Part shown: piece after piece, positions 1 through 14,537 of the stretch
Layout: each line of letters opens with the position of its first letter
How positions within the stretch are numbered: position 1 is the first letter of the stretch
Assembly (NCBI GenBank): GCA_025201345.1
Contig: JAIXMG010000021.1
Coordinates: forward strand, 406,501 to 470,500
Direction of reading: 5' to 3'
From: Thamnidium elegans
Taxonomy: Eukaryota; Mucoromycota; Mucoromycetes; Mucorales; Mucoraceae
DNA: 64,000 nt
Notes under the pieces: generated by a model
Seen by the model: only the letters and a program-made list of their open reading frames with translations
The model's database searches: none
What the model was told of the DNA's origin: nothing
Made by a program: the position numbers and the translations under genes

Positions 1-343
1 GATTGTCTTGTTTATAATCAGTAGTTTCGGAGTCTATGTAACGGTTAGTACACACACATATTTCAAGTATATATAACTTACTTAGCTTAGAATATCCTCG
101 GAAATGAGGGGATTTTTTCAACTCGATTTCAAGTTTCTGTTCAATAGGTAACTTGAAAAAAGATTTAATAGAGTCAAATGACTTTTGTTGAAGTTCAAGT
201 GGTACACCGTGATTACAGATATAAAAAAATCCAACTTCACTCATGGCATCGTATAGTTCCTTTAAAAACTCTTTGGAAGAAGCAGAATCAGGTTGATCCA
301 ATTGGTACTTTGATAAGTCAAGTATAGGAAGTGAAATAGTCAT
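1..343 (-). CDS. 2-oxoglutarate/Fe(II)-dependent oxygenase, N-terminal part (runs off window)
   Basis: Exon 1 is 343 down to 82 and starts MTISLPILDLSKYQ. A 48-bp intron (81-34, GTAAGT donor, TACTAAC branch site, CATAG acceptor) leads to exon 2 (33-1), which leaves the window. The peptide shows the DIOX_N signature of isopenicillin-N-synthase-like enzymes: a PxxDLS start, then GFFYICNHGVP at about residues 38-48, and FFKLPIEQK followed by FRGYSKL. This family uses Fe(II), 2-oxoglutarate and O2 to oxidise small molecules. The HxD...H iron ligands and the RxS motif lie in the missing C-terminal half, so substrate and activity cannot be judged. The start is the only ATG before a long A/T-rich leader. 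Confidence 0.85.
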   Translation of the reverse strand, partial: MTISLPILDLSKYQLDQPDSASSKEFLKELYDAMSEVGFFYICNHGVPLELQQKSFDSIKSFFKLPIEQKLEIELKKSPHFRGYSKLSKLYILEICVCTNRYIDSETTDYKQDN

Positions 344-891
344 TTTTTTATGATTGAAAGGAAAAGAGAAGTGGGTGTGAGAAAATAAATAAATAAAAAT
401 GTAGATATAGAATGAGAATGTGGTCATATCATCTCGATCTCACGCGATTTTGTACCAGTAAAAAGTTATTAGGCTACGGGCTGTGTATTGAGAAAAAGCT
501 AAAAAAAAAAAACTGCATAATTTTAAACATATACTTTTTGCTATTAGTATTTAATCTATAATTTTTGATTAGAAAGTACTATATGTTCGACACATATATA
601 TCTGTAGTGTGTCACAACGACCTTTTAAAAACAAGTTTAAACCTGTATAAGCGTAGTAAAATGTACAACATGAGAATAACAATGCAATTGTGTTTCGTTA
701 TATCGTAAAAAAACTAAATTTCATAATATTCTATTTAAAACATACTTTTTTCGCTACATATTTTTATATCGTGTATCACATCTTTTTCTTAGATTTTTTT
801 TTATTGGAACAAAAAAAAAGAGAGAAAAAGGGCTATTAATGAACAATCAGGAAACGTAAAAGAATCCGAGTTTCAAGAATAGGGAAGAGAT
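344..891. other. Intergenic, 2OG-oxygenase promoter and RPS29 3' flank
   Basis: A 548-bp A/T-rich spacer with many A and T homopolymers and no convincing coding exon. It must hold the promoter of the leftward oxygenase gene and the 3' untranslated region of RPS29. I see no recognisable RNA gene. Confidence 0.5.
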
Positions 892-1455
892 TTAACGGTA
901 CTAAAATGAAAGATAGATGTTAGTTTTCCTATTATTTCAACGTTTTTTGTACACGTATAAATTTTACCTTGTGGAAACCAATATCGCTGGCATATTCACG
1001 GAAACATTGACGACAGATGTTGAGGTTGTACTTGCGGATCAAACCAGCACGATGAGCACAAACTCTACTATAAAACGCAAAAAAAAAAAAAAAAAAAAAA
1101 AAAGTTAGACCATCACACATAAAAAAAATTTTTTTGCCCAAAAAAAAATACAAGTTTCTTTTTTTCATCAATCAAATCCATTCGGCAATTGCGTTTCTTT
1201 TTTTTTTCAATCTGTCTAGTATACGTCGTTTCAATTGTTCATCATTGTCAATAAGGATTTGATGATTTTTTTCGTAAAAGAAACATGTATTTTTTTTCGG
1301 GTGGCTTATACCGTCATTGCAAAAAAAAAGTAGAAAAAAACTTCTCTTTATACAATGACTAAAAAAAAAAGCATATCGGAATAGTATACATACCAGGCGC
1401 GAGAGCCCTTACCGAAGGACTTGGGGTGAGAATTCCAAACGTTAGCGTGGGCCAT
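892..1455 (-). CDS. RPS29: 40S ribosomal protein S29 (uS14)
   Basis: Three exons on the minus strand: 1455-1394, 1067-968 and a 9-nt terminal exon 900-892. They join in phase to give 56 aa, the usual length of the family. Exon 1 encodes [17 protein letters not shown]. The next part contains the zinc-binding cysteines as CRVC and CRQC in the contexts [17 protein letters not shown] and [17 protein letters not shown]. The last exon supplies only Y, R and the stop codon. The product is a structural zinc protein of the small-subunit head. The long intron 2 (1393-1068) is rich in A and T runs. The terminal micro-exon was chosen because reading through the donor would add a non-conserved tail, whereas splicing gives the expected basic end. 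Confidence 0.93.
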
Positions 1456-2443
1456 GATGTATTTCTGTTTACAAATGCGAAAAAAGAGGAAGAGCCAGTG
1501 AATAGATAGCTTCAAGGCTTCTTTCTTTCAATTTTTTAAGTTGCGACCGATTCTCTTTTTTTTTTAGTAACAGTCACTATTTTTTAAAACAGTGATGATG
1601 GAGCAAAAGTAAAGAGAAATGTGCATAGGCGTACGGTAGTTAGAAGCTTTATTTGATGCTCTGAGAGTTTAGTTTCAAAAAATACTATAGTATCCTCTCT
1701 TGAGAAGCCTAAAAAAAAAAAGAAATTGGTTGCTAGGAAACAAAGTTAACTAAAATGAAAGTAGTTGCCATAGTAACAAAAACCTAAATCATTACCGGTT
1801 TTTGCGTTAGTTATCTCTACCACGAAAACTTCAAAACCAAGCTTAATAACCCTTAAAGGTACTTTAATTTAATATTTATACTATATCTTTTTATACAGAG
1901 CTCAATTCTTTCTAGCGAACAGAGCACTTCCATTTATTTTTTTAGATGTAAAAATGTTGATAAACTACCTTTTAAATATTAATACTTGCAGTAACAATGT
2001 CTAGATCTACTGTGATTTAAATATCTCAAATGTTAGAGATATAGCATGGCCCTATCAAAAAGCAAGTTCCCTTTAATCGTATAGAAAGCAAATTTGAGTC
2101 ATCAAACCTATCTGTGCCAATTGAGAGCGTAGAGTTCAAAAATATTTATCTGAAGCATATAAAAAGGTTTTTTTAAAAATAAAAGAAAGGGAAGCCTATA
2201 AATTATATTGCTTAACTTCTACAGTGCAACCACTTAACAACGCACTTCATCTAATTTCGAGCGCGCTTTTTGAAAAAAAAGTAAAGCACAAGTACACCCA
2301 AAAGGACGGTTTTAAAATTGGAGTATAGGTTTCCGTTTATGATTGGTTAAAAATACAGGGAATATTTTAGTTGAAAATAGATTAAAAAGCGAACACACTT
2401 TTTTATCAGTTATTTTTAAAAAAACAAAAAGGAAAATTGGGTC
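1456..2443. other. Intergenic region between RPS29 and OST1 (divergent)
   Basis: About 990 bp separating two divergently transcribed housekeeping genes, so it should contain both promoters. It is A/T-rich with several long T and A runs. No exon-like stretch or RNA gene was seen. Confidence 0.5.
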
Positions 2444-4128
2444 ATGATCTCGGTCCGTTTACTTTTACTACTCGCGTTTAGTTACGCTTGTGTAGTACTT
2501 GCAATTCCACATCAATTCGAAAACACCAAAGTTATCCGTACAATTGAAGTGACTAGCGCAATTGCTCGTGAAGATGTAGGTATTCGAGCAAAGAATATTG
2601 ATAGTGCACCTGCTTCACAATATTACTTTTATGTACCTGCTATCATTGCCGAAAGCGCTGCTTCTTTTAATGCTTTTTTAAGAAAGGAAAAGACTGAACT
2701 TAAAGTTACTTTTGAACAAGAAGATGTAGCCACGTAAAAAGAGATGATAATATATATATATATGCTAAATGAAGTTTTTGACTCGTGTTTTTTTTTATAC
2801 AGAAAAATGTATGTGTATAAGATTGCTTTACTTGAACCTGTTCAACCTCAACAAGATGTTCTTATTGGTTTAAAGGTTGCTTATACCCATACAGTCAAAC
2901 CTATGCCTATCAAGTTACCTCAAGTTTCTCGTCAACATACCGTTTTTGCTTTTAATTCTTATTTCTTGTCTCCTTATCAAACTATTGAAACAAAGACAAC
3001 ACTTCAGTACGTAAAAAAAAAAAAAAAAAAAAAAAAAAACGCGACATATACATGTGTAGTATCACTAACTTTTTATATTTTTTATATTTTTTAGAACACC
3101 TACCAAGAATATTATTAGCCATACGGGCGCAGGTGGTAAGAGTGCAGCTACCGGTAACAAAGTTATTTACGGCCCATACGAGAACATTGCCCCTCTTTCT
3201 TTTGATATTGCAACCTGTCATTTTGAAAACAGTAAACCCTTACTTACTATTACCAAGCTTGAACGTGACGTAGAAATTTCGCATTGGGGAAATAACTTGG
3301 CAATTGAAGAGCATTATGCCTTACGTAACGATGGAGCCAAACTCGAGGGAGATTTTAACCGTGTTCAATATCAATTGACCAGTCAAATTCACGAACAAAC
3401 TAACGTCCTAAAGTCACTTTCATTTGGTTTACCTGTTTCTGCTCGTGATCCTTATTATCGCGATGAGGTTGGTAATGTATCAACATCACATTTTAGAGTC
3501 GAGAAGGATAAGGCTGTGTTGGAAATCATGCCTCGTTATCCTTTGTTTGGTGGTTGGAATTATACTTGGTATCAAGGGTTTAACGCCGATCTTTCATCGT
3601 ATGTTCATAAGGCCAAGTCTGGAAAGTATATTTTAAATATCAAGTTTGTTGAGAATGTACAAGATATGACTGTTGATAATGCTGTTATTCGCATTGTTTT
3701 ACCTGAAGGAGCTACGTAAGTTTTTTATTATTATAATTATAAATTTAGTAGCATTATGTTAATTAATCATTTTTTTTAGTGATGCCAAGGTTACTACTCC
3801 TTTTGATGTCGATAACCAATACATTGATACTCACTTCACCTACTTTGATTCTACTGGTCGTATGATGATTGTTTTGGAAAAGTCCAATATTGTCAGAGAA
3901 CATGAATTACCTATTCAAATCGAATACGAGTATTCTGGTTTCCGTCTCTTGCAAAAGCCCATTGTCGCTTCTATGGCTATCTTTGTATTGTTTGCTGTTA
4001 GTATCTGTCTTAACAAGATGACATTTACTATTAGTAATGAAAAGGTAAACTTATATATTTTAATTATGTGATGTTTTTATTAATATTATATTGTATAATA
4101 GACAAAGCCTAGCTTAAAGAAGGAATAA
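2444..4128 (+). CDS. OST1: Oligosaccharyltransferase subunit 1 (ribophorin I / Ost1)
   Basis: Five exons: 2444-2733, 2803-3006, 3095-3715, 3780-4044 and 4102-4128, all phases consistent, giving 468 aa. The protein opens with a cleavable signal peptide (MISVRLLLLLAFSYACVVLA). A ribophorin I lumenal domain follows, with family motifs such as KYILNIKFVENVQDM and the GWNYTWYQGF segment. Near the C-terminus are a single membrane segment (PIVASMAIFVLFAVSI) and a short lysine-rich cytosolic tail ending LKKE. Ost1 is the non-catalytic subunit that helps present nascent chains to the Stt3 catalytic subunit during N-glycosylation in the ER. Length is close to the yeast protein. Intron 2 is dominated by a 20-nt A run. 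Confidence 0.93.
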
Positions 4129-4269
4129 TTTTTTTTAGAAAAATAAAAATGCTTTATATATAGTTGTGTACAATTTAACTGTATACATCACCGTTTTTTA
4201 CCATGATACTCTTCGCTTCCACTTTCAATTTACTGAATTTTTGAAAGTGAGGCATATTAAATTTTCATT

Positions 4270-4680
4270 TTATAAACATGTATTTATATATTTAAAAAGG
4301 GTGTGTGTGAAAAGAATTAAAGAGGGGTGGAAAGAAGTAGTTATCCGTTTATATGTAAAGAGGTCTACTATAGGTGTTGTAGTAGATAAAAAGTTAAATA
4401 TATCAGCAGTACTCATTTCCATTGTTCCTTCACCTCTTTCAAATTCATAAACTATAACTAATAAAGGTAAATTTTCACCTGTTGTGTTAATTTCTTCAAA
4501 CACCTGCATAAAAGAAGGGATCAATAAAAAAAACAATAAAAAGTTATGGGATTATTATTTACCTGAACCACACAAATATTATTAATAGCGATATCAACTT
4601 TGTCCCAAGATTGTAAGACTCGAATACCTTTCATAAAAGCGTCAAGAAACTGATTAACATAGACAAAACTAGAGTTTTAG
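4270..4680 (-). other. Possible orphan exons of an unrecognised protein
   Basis: Two open segments on the minus strand join across a good intron (4562-4504; GTAAATAA donor, TGCAG acceptor). They read NQFLDAFMKGIRVLQSWDK, continue into VFEEINTTGENLPLLVIVYE, and run on to about 4270. The composition is protein-like and the splice keeps frame, so this may be the 3' part of a gene or a decayed copy. I found no start exon: upstream of about 4655 the frame meets a stop codon close to a possible acceptor. The family is not recognised. Only about 140 bp separate it from the convergent OST1 stop. Confidence 0.3.
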
Positions 4681-5172
4681 TGATAGTTTTTTGCTTTGCT
4701 TGAGTTTGGAGATAAATATACATTTATACATATTAGCCCATTGTTTTTAATTAAAACGCGCTGTTGTTGAACCCCCTCTTTTTTTTTTGTCTATGTCCAA
4801 AGCATCACATTTGATTCTTCTGAAGCAAAGAAATGCTTACGAAATGTCAAATTAAAAAAGGGTTTGCTTTTCGTCTGTGAAGCCTCCTATAAATTCATAT
4901 GAGCACTAGTATTTTTCTTCGAAAATAAAAGAGGTACGATTGATAGTGTATCCCCTGTATTTTTTTTTCAATATCGTCCAGTAAGCGATGGAAAATATAA
5001 TATATAATAACAGGGAATGATCCTTTTTAAAAAAGAATTATTTATGGGTTCCAAACCAAATAAGAGAAATATTTGCTCTGAAAAAGGATGACATAAATTA
5101 CGTAGTAATAGATGATTCGAAACTCCCGGAAAACAATGATATTTCTTATTTTTTATAACAGTTTATCAGAAT
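4681..5172. other. Non-coding stretch
   Basis: About 490 bp of A/T-rich sequence with no convincing exon on either strand. It could contain the missing 5' exons or promoter of the leftward orphan exons and the promoter of the rightward small gene. Confidence 0.4.
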
Positions 5173-5605
5173 ATGATCCATTCTAAAATACCACCAAAAG
5201 CCTTTCTTTTTCCTTTAAACAACGAACTCATATGTACAAGTAAGTATTTTTTATGTATATATCGTTTAAAAGGAGCTTGTATCTTGTATTTATTTTCTTT
5301 TATAATTTGCTTTTTCTAAGTTCTTTTATTTCCCTAAATACAAAGATACGTCAATCCACACCATGAAAAAGATAAAGGTATTCTCTATCCAAATAATACA
5401 AACCAAGATGTCTTTTATATGTTACCAGAATAAGAGTAGTCAAAAGTGGAGCTGCCACGAATGTTTATCAGCAGATGTGCCTTTAATATGGCCCGAAGAA
5501 AGTATCTTGCTTTTTGTATTTAAAATGTTCGGTTCCTTACATCAGGAATTGATAGAACAAGAAAAAATACACGCTGAATTATTGCAAGAAAGCTTTGAGC
5601 TATAG
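5173..5605 (+). CDS. Possible small two-exon protein, unknown
   Basis: Exon 1 (5173-5239) starts MIHSKIPPKAFLFPLNNEL and ends at a perfect GTAAGT donor. Exon 2 (5346-5605) follows an AAAG acceptor. The join stays in frame to give 108 aa, ending in HAELLQESFEL. A CHEC pair occurs in the middle (QKWSCHECLSADV), too little to call a zinc site. A competing frame in exon 2 (YVNPHHEKDKGILYP) also looks protein-like but ends after 28 codons and needs a different junction. No family recognised. It could equally be a remnant. Confidence 0.35.
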
Positions 5606-6263
5606 TTAGCTTCAAAGGCTCTTAGGCGAGATGGAGATTCAAGATAGAGGATCACCTAGCCTTATTGTAGAAAACCCTCCTAAAAACCATCGTTTGTTTT
5701 ATAAGCAAGTTTCTAACTTACAAATCCACACTTGCACTTTATGAAAGACAAAATCTTATCCTTGTTTAATTCTAATAAAATAAATAAAACTTTATATTAC
5801 ATCTACTTTTAAGTAAAATATAATATTTAGTTAGCATTTTTTTTAAAAAAAAATGGCTGTTGCGTATATTTATAAAAAAGCTCAAGGCTCAAAATTCGCG
5901 CTGATGAATAAGGCAAACTTGCGCTTATTGACAGACATATTTTTTTTTGACAGCACACCATACAGCAAATTATAGCTCAAGTACAATTTTGGCAAATAGC
6001 CTTACGGCAATTCCGAGATTTCGTTTCATTTAAAAACTCCAACTATACACATTTTGAGCTAGAGAAGCCGATAAAAACGCATAAACACCCAGCTAGATGA
6101 AAGAACTCCCCTTTTTAAAACGTTAAGCCAATTGGTGACTAACTTGAAGAAAAAAAAAGTGACTGTTTACACTAGGATACCAGCGAATTTTTTTTTCTTA
6201 TTTATTAATTTTTTTTTCCTTTCTTTTATTTTCAAGAACGTTTTGAATTTTACAACAAAAAAC
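5606..6263. other. Intergenic, upstream of eIF2-gamma
   Basis: About 660 bp with no convincing exons. The last 100 bp before the start codon is a T-rich leader typical of highly expressed genes in this window. Confidence 0.45.
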
Positions 6264-7996
6264 ATGACAGAAGCAGTCCAAATTGATGTCACCAAGTTGA
6301 CACCTTTGTCACCTGAAGTTATTTCTAAGCAAGCTACCATCAATATTGGTAAAGAAGCTATATTAATTACGAAAAAAAAGGACAGATTGATTGACTGAAA
6401 ATTTTTTTATAGGTACTATTGGTCACGTAGCTCACGGTAAATCTACTGTTGTTAAAGCCATTTCTGGTGTTCAAGTAAAAATAATCGATTCCTGCAGTTC
6501 CCGATGAATTTTAAACAAAAGCGAAACAAAAAAAAACTAATCTCGTGTTTTTTTTTCTTTCTTGTAGACTGTTCGTTTCAAGAATGAGATGGAGAGAAAT
6601 ATTACAATCAAGCTTGGTTATGCCAATGCAAAGATTTTCAAGTGTAGAAACCACGAATGTCCCAGACCTGGATGTTACAAGTCTTATGGCTCATCTAAGG
6701 AAGATAATCCTTTATGTGAACGTCCTGGTTGTGGTGGTACCATGGAACTTGTTCGTCATATCAGTTTTGTTGGTAAGCTGCGGAATTTCATTTTTTTTTT
6801 TTTTGGTAAAAGTCTTGTTTCTAACTAATTTTTTTTTTCTCTTCAGATTGTCCTGGTCACGATATTCTCGTAAATATATATATAACATTTTTTTTTATGC
6901 GTAGATAGAGTTGGGTTTACTAAAATAGAAACGAATTGAAAAAAAAAATAGATGACTACTATGCTTTCCGGTGCAGCTGTTATGGATGCAGCTCTTTTAT
7001 TGATTGCAGGTAACGAAACCTGTCCTCAACCTCAAACATCCGAGCATCTTGCAGCTATCGAGATTATGAAGCTTCAACATGTCATTATCCTTCAAAACAA
7101 GGTCGATCTTGTCAAGAAGGAAGCTGCACATGAACAACATCAAGATATTCTTGCATTTGTCAAGGGTACAGTTGCAGATGGCGCACCTATTGTCCCTATC
7201 TCTGCTCAGCTCAAGTATAACATTGACGCAGTAAACGAATATATTACCAAGAAGATTCCTGTCCCCATTCGTGATTTCTCTGCTGAACCTAGATTGATTG
7301 TTATCCGTTCTTTTGATATTAACAAACCTGGTGCCGATGTTGATAACCTTCAAGGTGGTGTTGCTGGTGGATCTATTCTTAAGGGTGTCCTCAAGATTGG
7401 AGATAATATTGAGGTACGTCCTGGTGTTATCATTAAGGATTCAGAGGGCCGTATTCGTGCTCGTCCCATCTTATCCAAGATTTTGACCTTGGCTGCTGAA
7501 ACTAACAAGTTAGACTTTGCTGTTCCTGGTGGTTTGATCGGTGTTGGTACTCAAATGGATCCTACCTTGTGTCGTGGTGATCGTTTGGTAGGTCAAGTCT
7601 TGGGTTATCCCGGTACTTTACCCTCTATCTATACAGAACTTGAAATCTCTTATTTCTTGTTGCGTCGTTTATTGGGTGTCAAGACTGATGATAAGAAACA
7701 AGCCAAGGTTGCAAAATTGACCAAGGGTGAATTACTCTTGGTTAACATTGGTTCCGTATCTACTGGTGGTCGTGTTGTTGGTGTTAAGGCTGATCTTGCA
7801 AAGATCATTTTGACCGGTCCTACTTGTACTGAAGTTGGTGATAAGGTTGCTATTTCAAGAAAGATTGAAAGACATTGGCGGTAAGTTATATATGTATTGT
7901 TAAAAGTGGTGAAATATCTAATTTTTTTTCTATTGTAGTCTTATTGGTTGGGGTAAGATCAAGCGTGGTACTGTTCTGGAAGCAGAAGCAAATTAA
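6264..7996 (+). CDS. GCD11: Translation initiation factor eIF2 subunit gamma
   Basis: Six exons: 6264-6348, 6413-6474, 6568-6772, 6847-6869 (23 nt), 6952-7880 and 7939-7996, all in phase, giving 453 aa. It is the GTP-binding subunit of eIF2, which carries initiator Met-tRNA to the 40S subunit. Visible motifs: the P-loop GHVAHGKST (about 32-40), the zinc-knuckle cysteines in [14 protein letters not shown] and CERPGCG, DCPGHD for switch II, NKVDL for guanine recognition, then the EF-Tu domain II and III regions ending [14 protein letters not shown]. Two internal introns sit next to the P-loop and the DCPGHD box. Other long open frames begin upstream of 6264 only by reading leader sequence. The MTEAVQIDV start fits the family. 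Confidence 0.95.
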
Positions 7997-8366
7997 ATGG
8001 GTTTTATATATACATAAAAAAAAAAAAAGCATCTTTTTGATAAAAATAAAAAAAAGTATAATTGTATTGAAAGAGAGATTATGTGGATTTTTATTTTTAA
8101 AAAACATCCTTTTTTTTTTTTTGGGATAGAAATAAAATATTGTATTAAAAAAAAGACGTATAAAAAAAAAAAGAAAAAAAACAAGTTTTGTTTTTTTTTC
8201 GTAAATTACTATTTTAGAAATATAAATGTGTTTGTTGTAATGCTAGCTTTTTTGTATTTGTTTTTTTGGGTGAAAAGTTTATATAATCTAATGGGGGAAG
8301 GGGAGGTGAATTTTTTTCTTTTTTTAAATCACTTTTTTTCTTTTTTCTTCTTTTTTTTTTTTAGTT
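7997..8366. other. Convergent 3' region of eIF2-gamma and DED1
   Basis: A 370-bp stretch between two convergent stop codons. It consists largely of A and T homopolymers with A/T-rich motifs that could serve as polyadenylation signals. No gene seen. Confidence 0.5.
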
Positions 8367-10688
<2,322 letters not shown>

Positions 10689-11963
10689 AATATAATTATT
10701 ATTTTAAGAAAAAATAAAAAGAAAGAGAAAAAGAGAAAGACGGGTTAGAAAAAAAAAGAAAGTCAATAAACACCGCAGCGTTTATTTGAAACCCCAGTTA
10801 GGCATTGAGCTTAAAGTGTAAACCGTCACGGTTCTTTAACTGCATAAATAAGAAACGAAAAAGAAGATGAAGAGAGATACGTAAAAAGAAGCATTGAAAG
10901 ACAATCAAAGTGTATGGAGGGTTGGGTTTATGTATAGTACACAAAATCAATTGAAGTCATTTTCTTGTTAAAAAAGTAATTGGTGTGTGTAAAATATTGT
11001 ACACTAGTTTTAGTAGGCTTAGCGCTCTGAAAGATACATACGTCATAGCACATTTTACCACTTTACCAAAATAAAAAAAAAGAAGTGCCTTTTCTTATAG
11101 TAAGCAGGTAAACACATAAAAAATCTCTAATTTACTTTTTGTATGGTACCCCCCCTTGTATCAGAGTACCCAACACCAAACCTCATGTTTTTTTTCTGTA
11201 GATTTTAGATCCGTGTAACCCAGGGCATTTTCTTTTTCACAATAAGATATACAGTAGTAAAATACAGGGAGAAAAAGGTAATGATTTATTCTTTGAGCTG
11301 GGAGTCTATCATTTATTTTTTAGCTGTGTATTTTGCTAAAGCAAAATCTTTTTTCATGGTTATTGTTTACGAACTAAAGCAAATCCTGCAAGGGAGAAGA
11401 CTTGTTAAAGATCTAATGTTGGACCATATCTAAACGAATCAAACTATAAATCATCTAAACATAGTATAGTAGGGTTTATTATATTTCGTAATTCCAGGAA
11501 CCGAGAAAGGGAAAAAACTAAAGGTATTCTTATTTTCTTTAACTGTTGATGAGGCCCATTTTTTTGTTAACCAAGAAGTACTTTTTTTTTTTCATATTGC
11601 ATATACCTGATCCTTTTTTTAAAACAATTAACACGGCCTATTTAACGTGTACAGCTGAAATATATCTCAGTATTCCGTTGACATTTTGCATATATGTCCC
11701 GGTTTAGGAGAATTACAGGTTTCTTTTTATTACGTGCTTCTGATTTGAAGGATAACAAGATCAATTGCATGTAGCTAAACTTAAGCTTGATTGAGCTCGA
11801 AAGCGTACATCATGCTCTCTCCTTTGACAGTATTATACATACTTTGCTGTAAAATAAAACATCTTCTTTTGTTTTTGCTCCGGACCGGAAAAAAAAAAAC
11901 TCACTCCAAAAGAGTAAATAATTAAAGAAAAACAAGTTATTCCTTTTCTTTTCTTTTATAACC
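10689..11963. other. 1.3-kb divergent intergenic region
   Basis: Lies between the DED1 start and the next rightward gene, so it should hold both promoters. It is A/T-rich and without a plausible exon on either strand. A short C run occurs around 11150. No tRNA T-loop signature was found. Confidence 0.45.
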
Positions 11964-12402
11964 ATGTCGTTAAACTTTTTTAAATCAACACCTCAAAAGA
12001 CAGATGCTTCGCTTGAGTTTAAGACTGTTTTAAGCAACTTGAAAGAAAAGAACGATACAACGCCTTTAGATATCGATAAATTTATACAACAGGAAAATGT
12101 TAACTTAGGTTCACACCAAGGTAAGAAAGAAAAAGAAAAACGTCATGTCAATGTATTTTACTAATAGCCTATTGTTAGAGTTTTATAAAGAGACAGTAAA
12201 AGATACCGAAGCACCACTCGCAATAAATGAAAATAACCAACAGACCAAAGAAAACACACGGCTGTTAGTCAACACTCTTTTAGAACTGACAAAAACTATG
12301 CCAGAACTTAAATCAAAGGCAATTGAATATAATGAGAAAGTTAAAGTTACTTTGGAACAAAATAATCAAACTATTGATACTATTCAATCTATCAACTTGT
12401 AA
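11964..12402 (+). CDS. Small coiled-coil protein, unknown
   Basis: Two exons, 11964-12120 and 12179-12402, give 126 aa. The 58-bp intron has a GTAAGA donor, a TACTAAT branch site 16 bp before a TTAG acceptor, and keeps frame. The protein starts MSLNFFKSTPQKTDASLEF and ends QTIDTIQSINL. It is rich in K, E, N and Q with heptad-like hydrophobics (LLVNTLLELTKTMPELK), suggesting a helical or coiled-coil adaptor. The size and style resemble small subunits of larger assemblies (kinetochore, BLOC-type), but no family can be named. It ends 213 bp before SES1 on the same strand. Confidence 0.7.
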
Positions 12403-12615
12403 TAAAAAAGACGTTTTATATATACCAAAAAAAATACTCTTAATGTACACGCATCAAAAGTGAAAAAGCCGCAAGTGATCTTTCTTCTACTACTCCGCCA
12501 CAATTTTTTTTTTTTTTTTTCTATTATAAAAAACAAATTTTTTTCTCTCTTTTTATTTTTTTCTCCCCCTTTCTCTTTTTTTTTTTGACGTATCAAGAAA
12601 ACTTAAAAAAAAAAA

Positions 12616-14161
12616 ATGCTTGACATTAACTTGCTTTTGGAAGAACGTGGTGGTAACGTTGAGATGGTCAAGGAGTCTCAAAAGAGACGTGGTGGTTCCG
12701 TTGAAATTATTGATGAAATCATTGCTGAATATAAGGAATGGACCACTCGTACGTATATATAAAAAGAAAAAGAAAGTATATACATGTATATATATTTACG
12801 TGTAATTTATAGTTCAATTCACCAGTGACCAAAAGAACAAGGAAGCTAACGTTATCCAAAAGGAAATCGGTAAGAAGTTCAAGGCAAAGGAAGATCCTGC
12901 TGAATTAGTCGCCAAGAAGAATGCTCTTCAAGCTGAAAAGGACGCACTTGTTGTTCAAGCCAAGGACAAGGAGACTTCTTGGAAGAACAAGTTGAGTACT
13001 CTTGGTAACATTGTTCACTCTTCTGTTCCTACTTCCATGAACGAGGTACGCATTTTTTTTTTTTTTTTTTTTTGGTATTTATATGGGGTTACTTAAATTT
13101 TATTTGAAAATAGGATAACAACGAGATCATTCGTACCTATTACGCTGATGGTGTTGAACCCGTCAAGAGAACCGATATCATGTCTCATCACGAAGTTCTT
13201 AGCCGTTTGGACGGTTACGATCAAGAACGTGGTGCCAAAATTGCTGGTCACCGTGGTTACTTCTTAACTGGTGTTGGTGTTGATCTTAACTTGGCTTTAA
13301 TTACCTATGGTCTTAACTTCCTTGCTAGATTCGGTTATAAAAAGTTACAAACTCCTTTCTTCATGAACAAGGAAATGATGGCCAAGACTGCTCAATTATC
13401 TCAATTTGATGAAGAACTTTACAAGGTACACATAAAAAAAAAAAAAAAAAAAAAAATGGGATTATTATGACTAATATTTACTAACACAAAAAAAAAAAAA
13501 AAAGGTATCCGGTGATGGTGAGGACAAATATCTTATTGCTACCTCCGAACAACCCATTTCCGCTTTCCATGCTGGTGAATGGTTCGAAAAGCCTTCTGAA
13601 CAATTACCTATCAAGTATGCCGGTTACTCTACCTGTTTCCGTAAGGAAGCTGGTGCTCACGGTAAGGATACCTGGGGTATCTTCCGTGTTCATCAATTCG
13701 AAAAGATTGAACAATTTGTCTTGTCTGCCCCTGAAAACTCTTGGGAATTATTCAACGAAATGATTGATCACTCTGAAGAGTTCTTCAAGAGTCTTGGTCT
13801 CTCTTACCGTGTTGTTTCTATTGTCTCTGGTGCCTTAAACAACGCTGCTGCTAAGAAGTACGATTTGGAAGCTTGGTTCCCTTACCAAGGTGAATACAAG
13901 GAACTCGTTTCTTGTTCCAACTGTACCGATTACCAATCTCGTAGCTTAGAAATCCGTTGTGGTGTCAAGAAGATGTCTGATCGTGAGAAGAAGTACGTTC
14001 ATTGTCTTAACTCTACTCTCTGTGCTACTGAGAGAGCCATGTGTGGTTTATTAGAGACCTGGCAACGTGAAGACGGTTTGGAAATTCCTCCTCCATTGGT
14101 TCCTTATATGGATGGTAAGACTTTCATTCCTTACTCCAAGCCTAAGCCTACCAAGAAGTAA
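12616..14161 (+). CDS. SES1: Seryl-tRNA synthetase, cytosolic
   Basis: Four exons, 12616-12748, 12813-13045, 13114-13425 and 13505-14161, in phase for 444 aa. The protein is a class II aminoacyl-tRNA synthetase that charges tRNA-Ser. The N-terminal 110 residues form the expected antiparallel coiled-coil arm ([13 protein letters not shown], then a K/E-rich helix pair with a KETSWKNKL turn). Class II motif 2 appears as [27 protein letters not shown], and motif 3 near the C-terminus as [17 protein letters not shown]. The end [22 protein letters not shown] is a basic eukaryotic tail. The last two introns are short and dominated by T or A runs. Confidence 0.95.
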
Positions 14162-14537
14162 ATGTAGTTTCATGTCCATCAATAAAAAGAAAAAAGTAAT
14201 AAATAGTTTATATATACATACACATTATTTTGGTATAAACACTTTTGAGAACTTATCGCGTCTAAATCCAAATATCACAAAATTATTTCTCGAGAAAATT
14301 CATGCATTTTTTTTTTATTATACCAGAATGTTCATTCTTTAATGTATCACAAAAAGAGTTTGAACTTATTCTTGTCCATCATCACTCTCTTATTTACTGT
14401 TTATGTTAGGCTTGGACAAACTTTCATTTGTGTCACGAATATCGACAACATAACATCTCTAAGCCTGTATTTTTTCTATTTTTATTTCTTTCTTTCTTTT
14501 TCTTCTTCAAAAAACTCTATCTCTCTCTTGATATACT
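14162..14537. other. Spacer and promoter of the first Sel1 gene
   Basis: 376 bp between SES1 and the first Sel1-array exon. It contains the element TCACGAATA at 14433-14441, one of a set of similar motifs (TCACCAATA-like) 66-113 bp upstream of the first exon in the other copies. The rest is T/C-rich leader. Confidence 0.4.

Noticed and set aside
917..1171. Plus-strand frame [13 protein letters not shown] ending in poly-lysine over RPS29
   Set aside because: It is the shadow of RPS29 exons and an intron A run on the opposite strand.
6545..6904. Plus-strand frame of 119 aa with F/S/V runs
   Set aside because: It overlaps eIF2-gamma exon 3 in a different frame and reads through two introns.
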